Below the pieces are notes generated by a model. The model ran no database searches and was not told the origin of the DNA. It saw nothing but the letters and a program-made list of their open reading frames with translations. Below, one piece after another: positions 55,905 to 64,000 of a stretch of DNA of 64,000 nt. Position 1 is the stretch's first letter. Each line of letters starts with the position of its first letter. The DNA comes from Streptomyces canus. GTDB taxonomy: Bacteria; Actinomycetota; Actinomycetes; Streptomycetales; Streptomycetaceae. The position numbers and the translations under genes were made by a program. The stretch covers positions 592,323-656,322 of the forward strand of contig NZ_KQ948657.1 of the NCBI RefSeq assembly GCF_001514145.1, written 5' to 3'.

Positions 55905-56843
55905 TCAGCCGCGTTCGGGTTTTTTCTGCAGCAGGAGGCCGAGGGCGGAGAGTGCGGTGATACGGCGGGGTTCATGGGTCGCGGGGGTCGGGTCGGGGGC
56001 GTCGGCGGGGGTCAGCACAGGGGCGGGTGCCGGGGCTTGCGCGGCCGGAGGTGAGGCGAGCTCTTCCGCGGCCCACGTCGGCAGGCTCGTCCCGGCGACC
56101 TCGGCCAGCACCTCGGCGGCCTCCGCCGCCGCCGGACGCGCCTCCGGTTCGGCGGCAAGGAGCCGCTCCAGCAGCCGACCGAGGGGCCCGCCCTCCTCGA
56201 CCTCGCCGCCTGCCACGGCCGAGCGCAGCAGCGCACCCAGCGACCACAGGTCGGAGGCGGGCCCCGCGCCCCGCCCTGAGGCGCACTCCGGGGCGACGAA
56301 ACCGGCGGCGGCCTCCTCGGCGGTGCCCCGCCCGGAGGCGCCGATGCCGAAGTCGGTTACGACGACCCGTTCGCCGCCGGCTTCGAGGAGGACGTTGGAC
56401 GGCTTCAAGTCGCGGTGGACGATGCCGACACGGTGGGCGGCGTGCAGCGCGCCGAGGACGGCGAGCCCGATCCGCGCGGCGTCGGCGTCCGCCAGTGGCC
56501 CCCTCCCGGCGAGGGCGGCCTCCAGCGACTCGCCCTCCACCAACTCCATGACGATCCAGGGCAGTTCGTCGTCGAGGAGTACGTCATGAATGGCGACGGC
56601 CGCCGGATGGTCGACCCGCGCGGCGGCCCGGGCCTCGTGCGGCAGCCGGTGCGCGGCCCGCTGCCTCTCCTCGTCCTCCGGATCCCCGGTCAGAAGAGGT
56701 TCCTTGACGGCGACATACCGCTCGTCCTGCTCGTCCCGAGCCCGCCACACCGTGCCGTTCGGCCCGGAGCCGACCCGCTCGACGAGTCGGTAACGCCCAC
56801 CGATCAGACGTCCGTCGGACGAGTGCTCGCCGTCTTCGCTCAT
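55905..56843 (-). CDS. Cytosolic Ser/Thr protein kinase
   Basis: A 312-aa kinase with no membrane segment. Glycine loop VGSGPNGTVWRA (GxGPNG), Lys in YVAVKEPL (~43), HRDLKPSNVLL, DFGIGASG, a short activation segment and FVAPECAS. A Pro/Ala-rich tail ends the protein. It is the last gene of the five-kinase row. Without an outside sensor it may act through the other kinases or through a partner. Start at ATG 56843. Confidence 0.9.
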   Translation of the reverse strand: MSEDGEHSSDGRLIGGRYRLVERVGSGPNGTVWRARDEQDERYVAVKEPLLTGDPEDEERQRAAHRLPHEARAAARVDHPAAVAIHDVLLDDELPWIVMELVEGESLEAALAGRGPLADADAARIGLAVLGALHAAHRVGIVHRDLKPSNVLLEAGGERVVVTDFGIGASGRGTAEEAAAGFVAPECASGRGAGPASDLWSLGALLRSAVAGGEVEEGGPLGRLLERLLAAEPEARPAAAEAAEVLAEVAGTSLPTWAAEELASPPAAQAPAPAPVLTPADAPDPTPATHEPRRITALSALGLLLQKKPERG

Positions 56844-56923
56844 GGCACATGAGTACCGTGCGCATCGCGCCGTTGTCGAAGTGACGGGGTCAGAGGCCGT
56901 CCCGGACCTCGAACTCGGCGGCG

Positions 56924-58495
56924 TCAGAGCCGGTCCACCCCCAGATTGGCGATCGCCGCCCGCGCCACCTCCCGCCCCCGCCCGGTGAAGTCCCCCTTGC
57001 CGGGATAGCTGACGGTGAGTTTGTACATGTCGCCGGTGGAGGTCCGGTAGTAGAAGATCTGGAGTTCGCGGGGGCGGGGGTTCTGCGTGTCCGTCGTCGT
57101 GTACTTGACGGTGTTCTTGGCGGCCTTCCGGCCCTGGTACGTCTCGTCCTCCGGCCGGGTCTTCGCGGTGTCCGGCATGCTGAGGTCGTACTCGCCGCTC
57201 TCCTTGTACCGGCTGTCGTCGTCGTACATCTCGGCGGCCGCGGACCCCGCGATGTTGTGGGCGGTGTCCTCGGCCTTGCGGTCCAGCCTCAGTCCGATCC
57301 AGATGCTGCCGCTGTAGTCGGCGTACGTGATCCAGTGGGTCTTGTCCGTCTTCCGGTCGGGCGTGGTGGGCTGGTAGTCCGCGGGCACCGCCAGCGTCGC
57401 GGCGACGTCCTTGGTGTGCTTCTTGGTCCAGCCGTCCGGCAGCGGCCCCGCGAACGGGTCCGCGATCACCAGATACGCCGCCACCGCGGCCGCGACGACC
57501 GCCCCGCCGAGCCCGAACCACGCCCTGCGGCCCAGCCGGAGGCTTCCGCCCGCCGGGACCTCCACGGTCCGCACGATCTGCGTCGGTTCGGGGACGGGCG
57601 GGTGGGCGGTGGCCTCCAGGAGCGCCCTGACCTGCGCGGCGTTCGGGCGGCGTGCCGGGTCCTTCTGGAGCAGGCCGTTGATGGCGTCCGCGAGCGGGCC
57701 GTGCGCGGCGGCGGGCGGCGCGGGCGTGGCGTTGAGGACCGACTGAAGGGTCGCGGGGGTGTTGCTGCGGCGGAACGGCGAGACGCCTTCCGTCGCCGCG
57801 TACAGGACCACGCCGAGGGACCAGAGGTCGGAGGCGGGGCCAGGACGCTGACCCAGCACTCGCTCGGGGGCGATGAACTCGGGCGAGCCGACGAAGCCGC
57901 CGGTGTCGGTCAGGTTGGTCTCACCCTCGATCTGGGCGATGCCGAAGTCGGTGAGGACGACCCGGTCGTAGCGGCCGAGCAGGACGTTGTCCGGTTTCAC
58001 ATCCCTGTGCAGAATGCCCGCCGCGTGCGCGGCCTCCAGCGCGCCGAGCACCTCGAGGCCGATTCTCGCCGCTTCCCGCGCCCCGAGGGTGCCCTCTTGC
58101 AGCGCGTCGCCCAGCGAACGGCCCTGCACCAGCTCCATCACGATCCACGGCCGGCCGTCCACGACCGCCACGTCATGCACGTTCACGACGGAGGGATGGT
58201 CCAGCCGGGCTGCGGCGCGTGCCTCACGACGCATCCGCTCGAAGGCGTTTCCTTGTTCACGTTCGGGAAGGTGATCCGGGACGCGGGGTTCCTTGACGGC
58301 CACCTCGCGGTCCACCGTCTCGTCCTTGGCCCGCCACACCGTGCCCATGCCACCGTGCCCGAGCTTGGCGAGCAGCCGGTATCGGCCCGCGATGAGCCGG
58401 CCGACGCCCGGCTCCGGCTCAGGGGCTCTGGGAGGTTGCAGTACATAACTCGTCGTCTCGTCGGACTCGTGGCCGACTCCCCCGCTGCTGCTCAT
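56924..58495 (-). CDS. Transmembrane Ser/Thr protein kinase
   Basis: A 523-aa kinase. The kinase domain (~38–305) has LGHGGMGTVWRA, VAVKEPRV, HRDVKPDNVLL, DFGIAQIEG and FIAPERV. The membrane segment is at ~355–375 (AWFGLGGAVVAAAVAAYLVI). The outside domain (~385–523) has TLAVPADYQP and a later ELQIFYYRTSTGDMYKLTVS, like the ectodomains of the next two kinases. The ATG at 58495 is preferred; ATG 58507 is an alternative. It lies about 75 bp after the previous kinase. Confidence 0.92.
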   Translation of the reverse strand: MSSSGGVGHESDETTSYVLQPPRAPEPEPGVGRLIAGRYRLLAKLGHGGMGTVWRAKDETVDREVAVKEPRVPDHLPEREQGNAFERMRREARAAARLDHPSVVNVHDVAVVDGRPWIVMELVQGRSLGDALQEGTLGAREAARIGLEVLGALEAAHAAGILHRDVKPDNVLLGRYDRVVLTDFGIAQIEGETNLTDTGGFVGSPEFIAPERVLGQRPGPASDLWSLGVVLYAATEGVSPFRRSNTPATLQSVLNATPAPPAAAHGPLADAINGLLQKDPARRPNAAQVRALLEATAHPPVPEPTQIVRTVEVPAGGSLRLGRRAWFGLGGAVVAAAVAAYLVIADPFAGPLPDGWTKKHTKDVAATLAVPADYQPTTPDRKTDKTHWITYADYSGSIWIGLRLDRKAEDTAHNIAGSAAAEMYDDDSRYKESGEYDLSMPDTAKTRPEDETYQGRKAAKNTVKYTTTDTQNPRPRELQIFYYRTSTGDMYKLTVSYPGKGDFTGRGREVARAAIANLGVDRL

Positions 58496-58570
58496 GGGTT
58501 CATCCATATCGCGCCAGACCCGCACGCATCCAGAGGTGACGCGTTCCGGTCACACACCCGTGACGTATCG

Positions 58571-60154
58571 CTATGGCACGGTGAACGTGTCGACCGCCAC
58601 GTCGAAGTACTCCTTGGCCTCCCGCGCCTTCCCCATCGGTGCCGACACCCACACGTCGTACAGCCGGCCGTTCTCCTCCCAGCACACGTCGTAGGTGTGC
58701 CGGGCGCCCTCGGCCGCGCTGAAGCCGTCCCAGGTGAACTCCCAGAACGCGGCGGACCGTCCACGGTGCGTGACCGAGGTGACCCGGCCGTCACGGTAAC
58801 CGGGGTTGGTCTCCGGGCCCTTGGCGGCCGCGCGCCGCATCACGCCCATGGGGCCACCGGGTTGGGGGTCGGTCACCTTGACGCCGAGCCGGAAGGTCTC
58901 CCCGGACGACAGGTAGAAGACCCGCTCCCCCTGCGGCTCACGGGTGAACCCGTCGGGCACGGCGAGCGCGAACCCGGCGGGGTCCTCGGCGACGCGGTAA
59001 CCGGAGGGGGCGGAGGGAAGGGTCACGGTGGGCGCGGGTTTCGCCGTTCCGGTCGGGCTGTTCGTGGGTGTCCCGGGCACCGGACTACCGGCGGCCGTAC
59101 GGCCGTCACCCCCGCCCCGGTCCATCAGCAGCACGGCCGCCGACACCCCCGCTCCCGCCGTCACGGCGACCAGCAGCACCGCCGCGAGCACGCCCCGCCG
59201 CCGGCGCACCGGCGCCATGAGCCCACCGCTGCGGGCCCGCTCCGGCGCCGGTGACCGCCGTAGCGGAAGATCCCGCCGGGTCGGCGTGTACGTACGCTCG
59301 GGTGCGCGGCGCGGCGGCGTGCGGCCCGTCTCCCCGAAGGCCCGCAGCATCCGCTCCGCCTCCACCGCGTCCAGCCGCCGCTCGGGGTCGCGCTCCAGCA
59401 GTCCCCGTACGACGGGAAGGAGCGGCGCGGCCTGCGCGGGCGGCCGGATCTCGTCGATGACGACGGCGTGCAGGATGCCGCCCAACGAGTCACGCCTGAA
59501 CGGCGATTCACCGCTCAGGGCCGTGCACAGCAACGCGCCGAGGGACCACAGGTCGGCCTCCGGGCCGGTTCTGACCCCGGACATCCGCTCGGGTGCGGTG
59601 TACTCGGGCGAGCCGACGAAGGAGCCGGTCTCGGTGAGGGTGGTGGCGCCCGCGACCTGGGCGATGCCGAAGTCGGTGAGCACGACCCGGCCGGTGCCGG
59701 ACTCGACGAGCACGTTGGCGGGCTTGATGTCCCGGTGCAGGACCCCGGCCGTGTGCGCCGCGCGCAACGCGCTCAGAAGGTCGGCACCGATCCGGGCGGC
59801 CTCGGCGGCGTCGACCGGGCCGTGCGCGGAGATCCGGTCGGCGAGGGAGCCGCCGTCGATCAACTCCATGACGATGTACGGCCGTTCGTCCTGCTCGACC
59901 ACGTCGTGGACGACGATGACGTGCGGGTGGGACAGCCGGGCCACCGCGCCGGCCTCGCGCAGGGTCCGGTCGCGCTGGAGCCGGGCGTCCTCGGCGGAGA
60001 GTGCCTCGTCGAGGGGGATCTCCTTGACGGCCACCTGCCGGCCGAGCAGTTGGTCGGTCGCCCGCCACACCACGCCCATGCCGCCGCGCCCGATCCTCGC
60101 CTCCAGGCGATAACGGCCCGCGATCACACGGAAGGTGTCCCCCTCGGTCCCCAT
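58571..60154 (-). CDS. Transmembrane Ser/Thr protein kinase
   Basis: A 527-aa kinase. The kinase domain (~11–270) has IGRGGMGVVWRA, VAVKEIPL, HRDIKPANVLV, DFGIAQVAG and YTAPERM. The membrane segment is at ~325–350 (GVLAAVLLVAVTAGAGVSAA). The outside domain (~380–527) begins GYRVAEDPAGFALAVPDGF, a pattern shared with the neighbouring kinases (beta strands around FALAVPDGF, WEFTWDGF). ATG 60154 follows GGGGCGC; a further upstream ATG would add only three residues. Confidence 0.92.
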   Translation of the reverse strand: MGTEGDTFRVIAGRYRLEARIGRGGMGVVWRATDQLLGRQVAVKEIPLDEALSAEDARLQRDRTLREAGAVARLSHPHVIVVHDVVEQDERPYIVMELIDGGSLADRISAHGPVDAAEAARIGADLLSALRAAHTAGVLHRDIKPANVLVESGTGRVVLTDFGIAQVAGATTLTETGSFVGSPEYTAPERMSGVRTGPEADLWSLGALLCTALSGESPFRRDSLGGILHAVVIDEIRPPAQAAPLLPVVRGLLERDPERRLDAVEAERMLRAFGETGRTPPRRAPERTYTPTRRDLPLRRSPAPERARSGGLMAPVRRRRGVLAAVLLVAVTAGAGVSAAVLLMDRGGGDGRTAAGSPVPGTPTNSPTGTAKPAPTVTLPSAPSGYRVAEDPAGFALAVPDGFTREPQGERVFYLSSGETFRLGVKVTDPQPGGPMGVMRRAAAKGPETNPGYRDGRVTSVTHRGRSAAFWEFTWDGFSAAEGARHTYDVCWEENGRLYDVWVSAPMGKAREAKEYFDVAVDTFTVP

Positions 60155-60212
60155 GCGCCCCATCATGCCGCAGCGGACGGATGCCCTCCGGGACGGTGAC
60201 CGGCCAACTCCG

Positions 60213-61955
60213 TCAGCTGTTCGGCTCGTTCCAGCTCTGGAGCACCCTCGTGAACTGCTTGCTGGTGGTCGGCCAGCTCTTCGCGGGCGACGACATGTAG
60301 ATCGCGTACTCGACGCCATCCCGGGACATGTACGTCTCCTCCACGGCCCGGCGCGGCCCGGGGAAGGCGATGTCCTTGGGCAGCGCCGTCCAGGTGTACT
60401 CCCACCGGGCGCCCGGCCGGTCCCGGTAGGTGTTCCTGACCATGCCGACGCGGTGGTAATCCTTTAGCCCGTCGATCTGCTTTTCCAGGTCACGCTGGTG
60501 GAGGAGGGGGTCGTCGAAGTCCGGCGAGGTGTCGACGGCGATCCGGATGAAGTGCTTGCCCTCGTCCGGCGAGTAGTCGATCTGGGTCAGCCCGTCGGCG
60601 GGGGTCCCGAAGACCGACCTCTCCCAGCCCCGGGGCAGAGACACACTGAAGCCCACGGGATCGTCGTGCCGCTCCCAGCCGTCCGTGGCACCTCCCCCGG
60701 TCTGCGAGCTCGGTGTGGGACTGGGCGGCGCACTCGACGTACCGCCCGACTTCCGCCCCTCGTCCCACTTCTGCAGGCCGATCGCGGTTCCGGCGCTCAC
60801 GATCGCCGCGAGCGCCACCACGAGTACGAAGTTCCGCAGGCGGCGGCGCCTGGGCGGGGCGGCGGGCGTCATGGGGCCGGTGCCGGTGTGGGGCGGCGGA
60901 CCGATGGTCGTGGGCCCGGTCGCCTGGGGATACGGCGCACCGGTGCCGGCGTGGTACGAACGGCCCGAGCCCGAGGAATACGACGGTCCCGTGGCCGAGG
61001 CATACGACGTACCGCTGACCGGTGTGCCCGTCGTCGGTGTGCCGAGCCCACCGTGGGACCCGCTGCGCGCCCCCGGCTCATGGCTGGAACGCACATGTTG
61101 CGTCGGCACATACGCCTGCGCCGCGCTCGGCCGCCGGCCCTCCGCCGCCTCGGCGAGCATCTGCTCGGCCTCGGCCGCTTCGGGCCGCACGGCGGGATCC
61201 TTGTGCAGCAGGGCGGCGATGACGGGCCCGAGGGGGCCGGCGTGGCGCGGCTCGGCGGGTTCCTCGTCGACGACGGCCTGCATGGTGGTCAGCGGGGTCG
61301 TACGGCGGAACGGCGAGCGTCCCTCGACCGCCGTGTACAGCGTGGCGCCCAGCGCCCACAGGTCGGCGGACGGGCCGGGGTCGGCGCCGCGCACCCGCTC
61401 GGGGGCGAGGTAGTCGACCGAGCCGACGACCTCTCCGGTGCGGGTGATGGTGGTGTCGCCCTCGATCTGGGCGATGCCGAAGTCGGTGAGCAGGACGCGG
61501 CCGTCCTGCGCGAGAAGGACGTTGCCGGGCTTGATGTCCCGGTGCAGCACCCCGGCGGAGTGCGCGGCACGCAGGGCCCGCAGCACCCACAGCCCGATCC
61601 GGGCCGCCTCGCGCGCCTCGATCCGGCCGTCCTCCTTGACGGCGTCCGCCAGCGAACGGCCCTCGACCAGCTCCATCACGATCCAGGGCCGGCCGTCGTG
61701 GTCGAGCACGTCGTGCACGGTGACGACGGCCGAGTGGTTGATCCGGGCGGCAGCGCGCGCCTCGGCGCGGGTCCGGGCGAGCAGCACTGCCTGGTCGCTC
61801 TCGGAAACGTAGAGCGCGGCGGTCAACTCCTTGATCGCCACGGCCCGGTGCAGCACCTCGTCATGGGCACGCCAGACCCGGCCCATGCCGCCCTTGCCTA
61901 TCGGGTCGGCGAGCCGGTAACGCCCCGCGAGGAGCAGGCCCTGCATCTGATTCAC
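60213..61955 (-). CDS. Transmembrane Ser/Thr protein kinase
   Basis: A 580-aa kinase. The kinase domain (~11–265) has IGKGGMGRVWRA, VAIKELT, HRDIKPGNVLL, DFGIAQIEG and YLAPERV. A Ser/Gly/Thr/Pro/Tyr-rich juxtamembrane stretch (~285–370) precedes the membrane helix (~376–395, NFVLVVALAAIVSAGTAIGL). The outside domain (~430–580) starts HDDPVGFSVSLPRGW, homologous to the two adjacent kinases. The GTG at 61955 follows CGGGGAAAC; the TTG at 61967 and ATG at 61946 are less likely. Confidence 0.92.
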   Translation of the reverse strand: MNQMQGLLLAGRYRLADPIGKGGMGRVWRAHDEVLHRAVAIKELTAALYVSESDQAVLLARTRAEARAAARINHSAVVTVHDVLDHDGRPWIVMELVEGRSLADAVKEDGRIEAREAARIGLWVLRALRAAHSAGVLHRDIKPGNVLLAQDGRVLLTDFGIAQIEGDTTITRTGEVVGSVDYLAPERVRGADPGPSADLWALGATLYTAVEGRSPFRRTTPLTTMQAVVDEEPAEPRHAGPLGPVIAALLHKDPAVRPEAAEAEQMLAEAAEGRRPSAAQAYVPTQHVRSSHEPGARSGSHGGLGTPTTGTPVSGTSYASATGPSYSSGSGRSYHAGTGAPYPQATGPTTIGPPPHTGTGPMTPAAPPRRRRLRNFVLVVALAAIVSAGTAIGLQKWDEGRKSGGTSSAPPSPTPSSQTGGGATDGWERHDDPVGFSVSLPRGWERSVFGTPADGLTQIDYSPDEGKHFIRIAVDTSPDFDDPLLHQRDLEKQIDGLKDYHRVGMVRNTYRDRPGARWEYTWTALPKDIAFPGPRRAVEETYMSRDGVEYAIYMSSPAKSWPTTSKQFTRVLQSWNEPNS

Positions 61956-62098
61956 GTTTCCCCGCAATGTTCTTGACGCAGTCAGACTAAGGACCGGCCC
62001 GCGCCGAGGGGAACCAGGGGGGCGTCAAGGAGACCTCACTGTGACGGTTGTCGCTTCCGCGAAGTACTAGTGAACCCGCGCCGCCCGTACGGCGTCCG

Positions 62099-64000
62099 TC
62101 AGCCGGTCACCTGGTAGGTGGCCGACGCCTGCTCGTACAGCCGGGTCACCTCGTCCCGCTCCGCCTCGGGCCCGCGTACCTGCACGATGTGGTACTTCCC
62201 GCCGATCAGGATCGCGACATTGCGCACGTACAGCTCGCGCCCGTCGTCGCCGGTCCAGGTGAACTGCCCCTCGGCCATGCTCCGCGTGCCCACCTGGATC
62301 GACTTCAGCCCGGTGGCGGTGGCCCAGCTCGAGTCGCGGTACGGCTGGAGCTCGGGCTCCTTCTCCCGCTGGTACGCCATGGGATCGCTGCCGTTCGCGG
62401 CCGCGGTGTCCCGCCCGGGCACGACGATCAGCTCGAAGTTGCCCTGCGAGTAGACCACCTGACCGCGGCCGTTCCTCGGGGTGCGGTCCCAGCCGCCCGC
62501 CACCGCGACCTTGAAGCCCTCGGGGTCCGTGCGCAGGGTGAAGCCGTCGGCGACCTCGGGCCCGGCGGTCTGGGTCTCGGCGGCCCCGCTGGACCGCGAC
62601 GGCTCGGGGGTCGTCTGCTCGGGCCGCGGTTCACTGCTGGTCGATGGGGACTGCGCGGGACCGGCCTGACTGGTGGAACCGGTCTCCTGTGCGGCGCCCT
62701 CGTCGTCGGGGTCCGCCTTCGGCATGAAGTACATGGCGTACACGATCGCCGCGGCCATCACCAGCAGGATGAGCAGCAGCAGATTGCGGCCCAGGCGGCG
62801 CGGCGAGGGGGCGGCCTCCTCCCGGGCCCGCTTGTGCCGTCCGTGCGTCGCGGGCAGCCCGGCGCGCCGCCTGCGCACCAACTCGCCGCGGCGCCGCACG
62901 ATCGGCAGCCGGCTCGTGTCCACCGGGGGCGCGGCGACGACATGGGCGCCGGCCTCCGGCTCGGGCGCGGACCGCACCAGCGACCTCAGCCAGCCGCGCA
63001 GTTCCTCGAAGTCCAGCCGCTCGGTCGGGTCCTGCCGCAGCAGCGACTCCACGACCGGCCTGAGCGGCCCGCACTCCTCCGCGAAGGCGGGCGGCTCGGC
63101 GCACACCAACTGCACCAGCTCGGCCGTCGACTCCTCGGGATACGGCGCATGCCCCTGGACGGCCCGGAACAGCAAGGCCCCGAGAGCCCACAGGTCGGTC
63201 GCGGGCCCGATGGGCGCGGCGAGCTGCCAGTTCTCATGCACCGGCCCGGCCTGCTCCGGCGCCCACCGCTCGGTGACGGGGCCCACCACGGCCATCCGGG
63301 CCTGCCGCGCCCGCTCGGCGGCGAGCGCGGTGGCGGGGCCACGGCGGGCGGGGGCATCGGCAGGGGGGAGGTCCTCCCAGCGGGTGGGCGCGGACGCCTG
63401 ATCAACGGCGGGCACGGCGTCAAGAGCGGGAACGTCACCCACGGGCGCCGCACCCCCGCCGCGTGGCACGGCACCGTGCCAGGGAGCCGGGCGCGCTCCA
63501 TAGGGGTCGACTATCTGTCCCGGAGCCCCGACCCCGGGCGCCTGCTCGATGCCGTTCACCGTCGGGTGCGGGGGCTGTGCAACGCCGTTGGCCGAGGGAT
63601 ACGGCGGCTGCGGCACGCCATTGCCGGACGGATACGGCGGCTGCGCCACCCCGTCGGCCTGTACGGCGGGGTCGGCGCGGTGCGTTCGTACTTCGGGGTC
63701 GGCCTCCGGTGCCGGGCGGGCTCCGGGCAGGGCGGCCCTGCCGCTCTGCGCCTCCTGGACCCGGGCCGCGGCCCGTGCCCCCGCGCGATACGCGGCGATC
63801 GCGCCGGCCCGCGCCGCGCGGATGTCCGTACCGCCGTCGGGCTCCCTGCGGACGAGTTCGGCCGAAGCCCCGGTCCCGTTCGCCGCCTCCACCCCGGCAG
63901 TGGGCAGCCCACGGGCCTCCCGCGCCTCGATCGCGGCCCGCCGGGCGGCCTCGGGATCACCGCCACCGAAGGTGACCGCACCACCCGGGCCCGGCCCGGC
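62099..64000 (-). CDS. Transmembrane Ser/Thr protein kinase, 5′ part outside window
   Basis: The reading frame runs off the right edge, so the N-lobe and catalytic loop are not in view. The visible ~633 residues begin in a long Ala/Pro/Gly-rich stretch with NGVxQPPYPS repeats. The kinase C-lobe resumes at RWAPEQAG (APE motif), DLWALGALLF and LLRQDPTERLDFEELRGWL. The membrane segment (RNLLLLILLVMAAAIVYAMY) is followed by an outside domain GFKVAVAGGW… homologous to the other kinases. The >200-residue insertion before APE means the activation segment is hugely extended. It is 143 bp upstream of the next kinase. Confidence 0.85.
   Translation of the reverse strand, partial: AGPGPGGAVTFGGGDPEAARRAAIEAREARGLPTAGVEAANGTGASAELVRREPDGGTDIRAARAGAIAAYRAGARAAARVQEAQSGRAALPGARPAPEADPEVRTHRADPAVQADGVAQPPYPSGNGVPQPPYPSANGVAQPPHPTVNGIEQAPGVGAPGQIVDPYGARPAPWHGAVPRGGGAAPVGDVPALDAVPAVDQASAPTRWEDLPPADAPARRGPATALAAERARQARMAVVGPVTERWAPEQAGPVHENWQLAAPIGPATDLWALGALLFRAVQGHAPYPEESTAELVQLVCAEPPAFAEECGPLRPVVESLLRQDPTERLDFEELRGWLRSLVRSAPEPEAGAHVVAAPPVDTSRLPIVRRRGELVRRRRAGLPATHGRHKRAREEAAPSPRRLGRNLLLLILLVMAAAIVYAMYFMPKADPDDEGAAQETGSTSQAGPAQSPSTSSEPRPEQTTPEPSRSSGAAETQTAGPEVADGFTLRTDPEGFKVAVAGGWDRTPRNGRGQVVYSQGNFELIVVPGRDTAAANGSDPMAYQREKEPELQPYRDSSWATATGLKSIQVGTRSMAEGQFTWTGDDGRELYVRNVAILIGGKYHIVQVRGPEAERDEVTRLYEQASATYQVTG

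Overview
The base composition (very GC-rich, almost every third codon position G or C), frequent GTG/TTG starts, 4-bp stop/start overlaps and the gene families present all point to a Streptomyces chromosome. From memory, the order folD – kinases – purH/purN – sucD/sucC – icmB – pcrA – guaA – kinase cluster matches the S. coelicolor core around SCO4775–SCO4824. I could not check that against a database. I saw no tRNA, rRNA, CRISPR, insertion sequence or integrase. The only sign of rearrangement is local tandem duplication.

Layout. 0.1–6.5 kb: folD, an RDD membrane protein, an FHA-like protein translationally coupled to a Ser/Thr kinase with an outside lytic-transglycosylase-like domain, a tiny secreted repeat protein, and a second kinase ending in a peptidoglycan-binding domain. 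6.5–14.6 kb: purH/purN (coupled), a membrane protein, a PerM-like polytopic protein, a sigma-factor-like protein with a C-terminal membrane segment, and sucD/sucC. 15–18 kb: two secreted low-complexity proteins. 18.1–27.4 kb: a divergent cluster with MoxR AAA+ ATPase, DUF5682 and VWA proteins on the minus strand, and SWIM zinc-finger and DUF5691 proteins on the plus strand. A 163-bp tandem repeat copied from inside the SWIM gene follows it.

28–38.7 kb: the small subunit of a B12 acyl-CoA mutase, a lipase, an M23 peptidase, the PcrA/UvrD helicase, two NlpC/P60 hydrolases (the first behind a ydaO-type c-di-AMP riboswitch) and small membrane proteins. 38.7–49.3 kb: a NarL-type response regulator and PspC-domain histidine kinase divergent from a PspC membrane protein, then DoxX, DUF4429, class II aldolase and PNPOx-like genes, guaA, and a chorismate mutase behind a Phe/Tyr-type attenuator. 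49.9–64 kb: an anchored envelope protein, a LAETG sortase substrate, a GMC oxidoreductase with an aldehyde dehydrogenase, and a row of five Ser/Thr kinases. The last kinase runs off the window.

The most interesting unit is the MoxR/SWIM/DUF5691/DUF5682/VWA cluster. Its shared 145-bp promoter region carries an inverted pair of TTGTCAGTG elements. The SWIM-facing copy is followed at exactly 8 nt by TAnnnT, which is the RecA-independent DNA-damage (PafBC / RecA-NDp) promoter consensus of actinobacteria. The pcrA helicase gene has the same layout. This suggests that the uncharacterised cluster belongs to the DNA-damage response. A second theme is cell-wall sensing and remodelling: kinases with wall-facing domains, three wall hydrolases, a riboswitch and a sortase substrate.
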